A DNA stretch of 64,000 bases, from assembly GCA_937625935.1 (NCBI GenBank), contig OW569345.1, positions 124,001-188,000 on the forward strand, written 5' to 3'. The notes beneath the pieces are model-generated. The model ran no database searches, had not been told where the DNA came from, and saw nothing but the letters and a program-made list of their open reading frames with translations. The stretch comes from Tetramitus jugosus. Its lineage: Eukaryota; Heterolobosea; Eutetramitea; Acrasida; Vahlkampfiidae. Both the position numbers and the translations under genes were made by a program. Positions 59,407 to 64,000 of this stretch are shown here, piece by piece; the stretch's first letter is position 1; every line of letters begins with the position of its first letter.

Positions 59407-62400
59407 TTATCTCCTTGGTTGTTTGCGAACTTTGTACTTGCGGGTAGGTCCAGGCTGTCCGGGCTGTCCAAGTTGTGGCTGATTGCCAGCTGGGAAAGCA
59501 TTGGCTTGAGGAGTCGAGAAGGCTTGTCCAGAGAAAGCTTGCGCAGAGAAAGGATTGCCCGTCTGAGGTGCTGTTGGTTGCTGATTCATTTGGAAGGGAC
59601 TTGCCTGAGGAGCAACGAAGGACTGTGCTGGCTGTCCAGGGAAGGGACTAGAGATACCGGCAGCGGCTGCTGGTTGGAAAGGATTGTTGTTAGCGGCAAA
59701 ACCGGTCTGGTTAGATGCCGCGAACCCATTCGTAGAGGATCCAAAGCCAGCAAACGGATTGGATTGATTCTGTGGTGCAGCAAAGGATGATGATTGTTCA
59801 TTACCCATCGAGTTCAATGCTGGAGCATTGAATGAGGGGGAGGATGCACCACCAAAAGTAAATCCACCACCAGTTGGTTGACTTGTTTGAGCATTCGCTC
59901 CTCCAAATACAAAGACATTTGACTGAGATGGAGCAGAAAAACCGGTTGATGGAGTGGCGAGATCCGTTGTTGCTCCAAAAGCAAAGCCACCAGAAGGAGC
60001 ACTGGTGGTAGGTGTGCTCTTATTGGCATCGAACGCGAAACCAGTGGAGAAAGAAGTCGAATCAGTTGTTTCAGGGGTTGCTGGTAGCTGGAGGCTAGGT
60101 GTTGTTGTTGTTGTGCTACCAAATCCTCCAGATGAGATGCCGCCAAACAAAGGCATGGAAGTTTCACTCTTTGTTTCTGTTGTTTGAGGCAAACCAAAGG
60201 AGAAACTTGACGAAGGAGCAGAGAAGCCTTCCTTTGGTGTGGTGGCCAAGTCCTGTGCTGCTCCAAAAGTAAAGCCTCCAGATGCAGATAAAGAGGATGT
60301 TTCACCAAATTTGATTTCTGAGGAGGATTGGAAAGAACTGGAAGTACCTCCGAAACCAAATGATGAGGGAACAGCTGTTGCTGATGATGTAGTATCGCCT
60401 CCAAATTTGAATCCCTCACTTGGTGCGGCTGTAGTAGTTTCGCTCTTTGGTGTCTCGATAACAGCAGGCTTACTAATCTCTGTGGTTGATCCAAAGCTGA
60501 ATGGAGTGGTAGGTGATGTTTGGAATAGGTTTGATGGTTGCTCGGTTGTAGTCTTATCGGAAGAAGAAGCACCAAAGGTATCGAAGGACAATGGTTGAGC
60601 AGAAATGCTGCTAAAGTCAATATTTTTGACTGCAAAACCGGTTGTGTCTGGTTCCTTTTCTATAGTCTTTGGAGCCTCTGGTGCTTTTTCTGGCTCGGTT
60701 GCCTTGATCTCCAATGAACTTGTTGCGCTCTTATCACCAAAGGAAAAGGCTGAGAATGCATTATTACCAGTGGAAGGTCCGAAAGATGACGAGAATGTTG
60801 TGGAGGAAGTGAATGAAGAAGTAGTGGATGCAAATGTGATTGCAGAGGTGGCAACTTCATCTTTCTTTTCCTTGTCTTGTACTCCAAATGAGAAACCATT
60901 CATAGCAGGAGCCTCAGTAGTATCAGCTGCTTCAGTCTTCTTGTTATCATTCGGGGCATTGAATGAATTGAATGAAAAACCTGCCAAAGGAGATGGTTCA
61001 GGCTCTTTGGTTTCCTTCACTGGTTCTGCCTGTTCTTCTTCGTCTTCCTGTTGAGCAGAGGTACCGGTCTTGGATGGGATTTCAAAGCTGAATCCAGATG
61101 AGAGAGTGGATGGTTGAGTTGTTGGAGGAGCGAATGCTGTGGTAGTAGTCTCCTGATGCTGCTCATCCTTCTTTTCACTGGTGCCAAAACCATCGAATGA
61201 AAAGTTGGTGGAAGCGGAACTGGATGAGAAAGAGAAAGCACTTGAAAGTGCATTTTCCTTCTCCTTCATTTCAGCCAAATTCTTTTGATCCTCGAGATAA
61301 AATTGGTCATCCGCTTCTTTGGCACCCGCTCTGCCATACGGAGAAGCTGATTTCTTAGGCTTCTTCGTTTCAGAAGTGGTATCAATTGGCTTGACAACTG
61401 GAGTGATCTCCTTGCGAGGGGACGCTTGGAATGCTGGTTGTTGAGTAAATGAGAATTCAAATGGTTGTTCAGGTTGTTTCTGTGTCTCTGGTTCCTTTTG
61501 TTTTGGTTGGGGTTCAGGCGATGGTGGTGCCTGTTGTTTCTGGACAGCGACAACCGGTTGTTTTTGTTCTGGTTCGCGCTGAGGTTCAGGTGTCAATGAC
61601 TTTCTAGTCTTTGGTAGTCTTTCAACCAATGATGGTTGCACAGCAGTAGAAGCAGCAGGCATCTCTCTTCTCTTCTTGTGTGGTGTCAGAGCAGATGTAT
61701 CCAATCCCATAAATGGTGGCACATCCTCGAGATCTTGAGACTCATTGTTCAAATCTTGCGATTGTCTTCTCTTTCTCTTTTGTTCAGATGATGACAATTT
61801 TGAGCTGCTTCGCTTGTGAGCAGACAACTCTCTCTCGTATTCATCCTCTTCGAATTGACTTTCTCTGCTCAATTTTGACTTTTTTGCAGAGTCGACAAGT
61901 GTTCTCGTGTCTCTCACCTTGTCATCATACAATGTTTGACTAAATCTTCTCAAGTCAACAATTGGACTACTCAATTGATCCAATGTTTCCAAAATTCTCT
62001 TTGCAGTCTCAGAATGAGAACAAGATGGATCCAAATAATCAATTGCTTGTCTTGTCGATGAAGCACTTCTTCCGCTCATTGAACCGACACTTAACACACT
62101 AGAGTTCATGGCACTTCGATTCATTCTTGATGAGAGGAAAGTGGACGATGGTGTGGCACCTGCTGTCGGTGTTGTTCGTCTCATGATGGACGAAGATGAT
62201 GACGCAGCAGAGGTCGGTGTTCTCATCTCAGCAGCATTCATTCTCATTCTTTCGGATGCCAATGGATGAGGTGTTGATCTTCTGCTGCTCAACAAAGAAC
62301 TGCGTCTTCGATCAGCAGACACTGGTGTGTGTGGCATGGATGGTGGTGTACGGAAGGTGGTCATCTTGGATGAGGATGGAATCGATGGATAAATGGATTC

Positions 62401-63166
62401 ATTCAGATCCATAGCACCACTACTACTACCACCATTTTCAACATGTGATGTTAAAGAGGAGGATGGCTTGTACAATGAAAAGGCAGAGTGCTCCACATGA
62501 TCATCAATGTCCATGGCGGATGATGATTGAGATTCGGCATCATTATCAGATGATGATCTCTTTCTCATAAATGTCTTTACAATTCCAATTGTGTCATGAG
62601 TGTTACTACTAGTTCTTCGAACAGGAACAGGTTTCATGACTGATGGTGCAAAGATGGAAGCATGTCCATTGGTACCACTGCTACTTCCACTCGTATTCAA
62701 CAGTAAACTGCTATCATTGACATTTGTATTGTTGATATTGCTATTGTTGTTGTTGTTGGTGGTGGTGTTTGTGGTGCTTGTGTGGTTGAGGTTCGTGTCT
62801 TGGAAGCCCATGGAAGTTGGCTGTTTGATCACACATGAAAAAAAAATGCATCGTGGTGTAAGCGACCTACTAATACTACTATATTCTGTGCACAACAGTA
62901 AAAAAAATTTTCACACAAAAAAAAACTTGGACACATACCTCAAATTGAATCGATTGAGCAAATTTGAATGGTGCTTGATTGTTGAGCTGAGACAAGGATG
63001 AAAATTCGGATTGATCTCTCGCGGTTTGTTGTTGTCCATCTTCTTCTTCAGTTTGTTGATTCGAAAACCATCCAATCACTCTCTTAAAATAAGATTTGAT
63101 TCCACTAAAGAGTGGATTGTATGGTTCGTCGCTGTGGTCAGATGATTGCCGTCTGATTGCTGGCAT
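59407..63166 (-). CDS. FG-repeat nucleoporin of the Nup1/Nup153 type, two exons
   Basis: Exons are 62939-63166 and 59407-62820 (donor GTATGT), giving 1213 residues. Exon 1 encodes a short N-terminal region with an amphipathic segment (SGIKSYFKRVIGWFSNQQ). Long Ser/Thr/Gln-rich segments follow, then FG repeats in the C-terminal half: FSFG, FTFG, GFAFG and GGFGS forms, at least 25. The C-terminus is short and basic (RKYKVRKQPRR). This order matches basket nucleoporins (Nup1, Nup60, Nup153), whose N-terminal helix can bind the inner nuclear membrane and whose C-terminus binds importin-beta. Orthologue assignment within the group is uncertain. Confidence 0.85.
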
Positions 63167-63284
63167 TTGAATAAACTTCGTTGAGTGTGAGTTGTTTTTT
63201 TTCTTTTGGTTGTGAATGGAGAAATAAATGTTTCGCGCCTTCAACAAATGTTTCTTTTTATGCTTGAAAGAAGTGAGCGAAAAC

Positions 63285-63288
63285 AAAA
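63285..63288 (-). terminator. Pol III terminator of tRNA-Val
   Basis: A TTTT run on the minus strand starting four bases beyond the 3' end of the tRNA. Confidence 0.6.
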
Positions 63289-63291
63289 GGT

Positions 63292-63365
63292 TACAGGCTA
63301 TGAGAATCGAACTCATGACCTTAACGGTGTAAACGTTACGTTCTAACCGACTGAACTAAGCCTGC
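63292..63365 (-). tRNA. tRNA-Val (anticodon TAC)
   Basis: 74-nt cloverleaf on the minus strand. The acceptor GCAGGCT pairs with AGCCTGT (one G-T at the end), the D arm is GTTC/GAAC, the anticodon loop TTTACAC gives TAC, the T arm is ATGAG-TTCGATT-CTCAT, and the discriminator is A. The 5' end faces the LINE tail, which begins 46 bases away at 63412. Confidence 0.94.
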
Positions 63366-63396
63366 TTCTGCTAAAAATAGATTTTCGTGCGCGTCT

Positions 63397-63411
63397 TGGG
63401 CGGAGGTATGG
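63397..63411. repeat. Left target-site duplication of LINE 2
   Basis: TGGGCGGAGGTATGG, 15 bases, repeated perfectly at 63647-63661 immediately after the oligo-A. It lies 32-46 bp upstream of tRNA-Val. Confidence 0.9.
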
Positions 63412-63646
63412 TAGTACCTCCAGGGAACGATGGGTTTAAGTTTAGAGAACGACGCTGTCGACCAGGTAATGGACGCACTGATAAAAAATGGGATGAAACA
63501 AGAAGTAGCACAGCGAAAGGCCCGTAGTTTTGTGTGCTGGGTAAAGAGTCGCTGCATCACAGTGCTGCACAGACTCTACCAGCAATGGGAAACTAAAAGA
63601 AAGAAGGACAGAGTAATAAAGAGCAACCGCGTGTTGTATTAAAAAA
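63412..63646 (+). mobile_element. 5'-truncated LINE tail, 235 bp, flanked by 15-bp duplication
   Basis: A short LINE copy. It carries the last 75 codons of the same C-terminal protein as LINE 1, then a stop, a CAAC/GTTG hairpin (63624-63627/63633-63636) and six A. The perfect 15-bp flanking duplication shows it moved as a unit. The 3' end is like LINE 1 (AATAAAGAGCAACCG...), but the coding sequence is clearly diverged, so it comes from another lineage or an older copy. The truncated 5' end faces tRNA-Val 46 bases away, as with LINE 1. Confidence 0.88.
63415..63642 (+). pseudogene. C-terminal fragment of LINE protein
   Basis: 75 residues without an ATG of its own at the 5' edge. LQGTMGLSLENDAV aligns with LQGMMGIETDAI of LINE 1, then GMKQEVAQRKARSFV with GMKKTLAQKKAKTYV. 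The zinc finger is lost through truncation. It is not functional. Confidence 0.8.
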
Positions 63647-63661
63647 TGGGCGGAGGTATGG
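63647..63661. repeat. Right target-site duplication of LINE 2
   Basis: Exact copy of 63397-63411. Confidence 0.9.
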
Positions 63662-63801
63662 CGGGCATGGAGGACATCGAGCGAGTGAAACACTGTGGAA
63701 TCATGACTCGCAGTCTAGAATAAAGTGGAAACAGGTGAAGAGAGCGTCACTTCGAAAGAGAACAATTTAGCACAACTCAACCTGATAACTTGTGGTTAAG
63801 T

Positions 63802-64000
63802 TTATTCAAATTCAATCATAACTTGTTCGTTGCTGACGACATCTCCTGACTTAACGTTGACCTTCTTGACAGTGAAGTTATCGCGAGCCTTCAACACGTT
63901 TTGCATCTTCATCGCTTCCATCACAACCAATTCTTGACCAGCCTTAACTTGATCTCCCTCCTTGACAGCGACGGAGACGATAGAACCTGGCATTGGAGCG
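63802..64000 (-). CDS. Biotinyl domain of propionyl-CoA carboxylase alpha subunit, N-terminal part beyond the window
   Basis: The C-terminal 65 codons of a larger protein continue past 64000. The biotin carrier fold starts APMPGSIVSVAVKEGDQVKAG, and the biotin site EAMKM has Lys encoded at 63907-63909. The closest match by eye is PCCA, with APMPG and EAMKMQN. Methylcrotonyl-CoA or acetyl-CoA carboxylase would be less likely. It works in mitochondria on propionyl-CoA from odd-chain and branched amino acid breakdown. Confidence 0.85.
   Translation of the reverse strand, partial: APMPGSIVSVAVKEGDQVKAGQELVVMEAMKMQNVLKARDNFTVKKVNVKSGDVVSNEQVMIEFE

Noticed and set aside
59814-60635. Minus-strand 273-codon frame and several plus-strand frames in the FG-repeat region
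   Set aside because: They are shadows of the low-complexity, repeat-rich nucleoporin gene in other frames.

Overview
The window is nuclear DNA of a gene-dense, AT-rich protist. Genes lie a few hundred bases apart on both strands. Introns are rare, short and GT-AG. Many proteins carry long Asn, Gln or Ser tracts encoded by AAT/AAC/CAA/TCA runs. The gene set includes spliceosome, nuclear pore, autophagy, P4-ATPase and kinesin-3 proteins, Zn2Cys6 and F-box/LRR families, and signs of a flagellate-amoeba lifestyle. Together these suggest a heterolobosean amoeboflagellate such as Naegleria. That assignment is an inference from style and gene content, not from a search.

Layout. 0-2.3 kb: the end of a small membrane protein gene, a three-exon SR splicing factor and tRNA-Ile(AAT). 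2.3-6.6 kb: block A of an inverted duplication (F-box/LRR gene, PRKRIP1-like gene, part of deoC). 7-18 kb: two small genes, a YtcJ-like amidohydrolase, PP6 catalytic subunit, a CLC channel and a four-exon ABCG transporter. 18-35 kb: a beta-propeller secreted protein, a class 3 lipase, ATG7, kinesin-3, a TPR protein, a HELQ-type helicase and a secreted 12-Cys repeat protein. 35-47 kb: a Zn2Cys6-PAS regulator, DNAJC21, SAE1, CWC15, an unknown protein, a thioredoxin-fold protein and a frameshifted F-box/LRR gene. 47.2-48.3 kb: tRNA-Phe with a 5'-truncated LINE just upstream. 48.3-52.1 kb: block B, the inverted copy of block A. 52-64 kb: an F-box/multi-membrane-span protein, mitochondrial ClpB, CDC50, an FG nucleoporin, tRNA-Val with a second LINE tail upstream, and the C-terminus of propionyl-CoA carboxylase alpha.

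The most notable signal is the pair of non-LTR retrotransposon tails. They have different lengths and clearly diverged sequences. Both end in a CAAC(C)/(G)GTTG hairpin followed by oligo-A, and both are bounded by target-site duplications. Both sit 46-49 bp upstream of the 5' end of a tRNA gene, in the same orientation. This looks like a tRNA-gene-targeting LINE system resembling Dictyostelium TRE5, but in a different eukaryotic lineage. The second main signal is the roughly 4-kb inverted segmental duplication, both of whose outer edges lie about 40-56 bp from tRNA genes and whose copy at 48 kb ends in a broken piece of deoC.

Most other genes are housekeeping. Several show specific oddities: a CLC channel with Leu in place of the gating glutamate, an F-box fused to a polytopic membrane protein, a DNAJC21 lacking its first zinc finger, and tandem NAGNAG splice acceptors in the SR gene.
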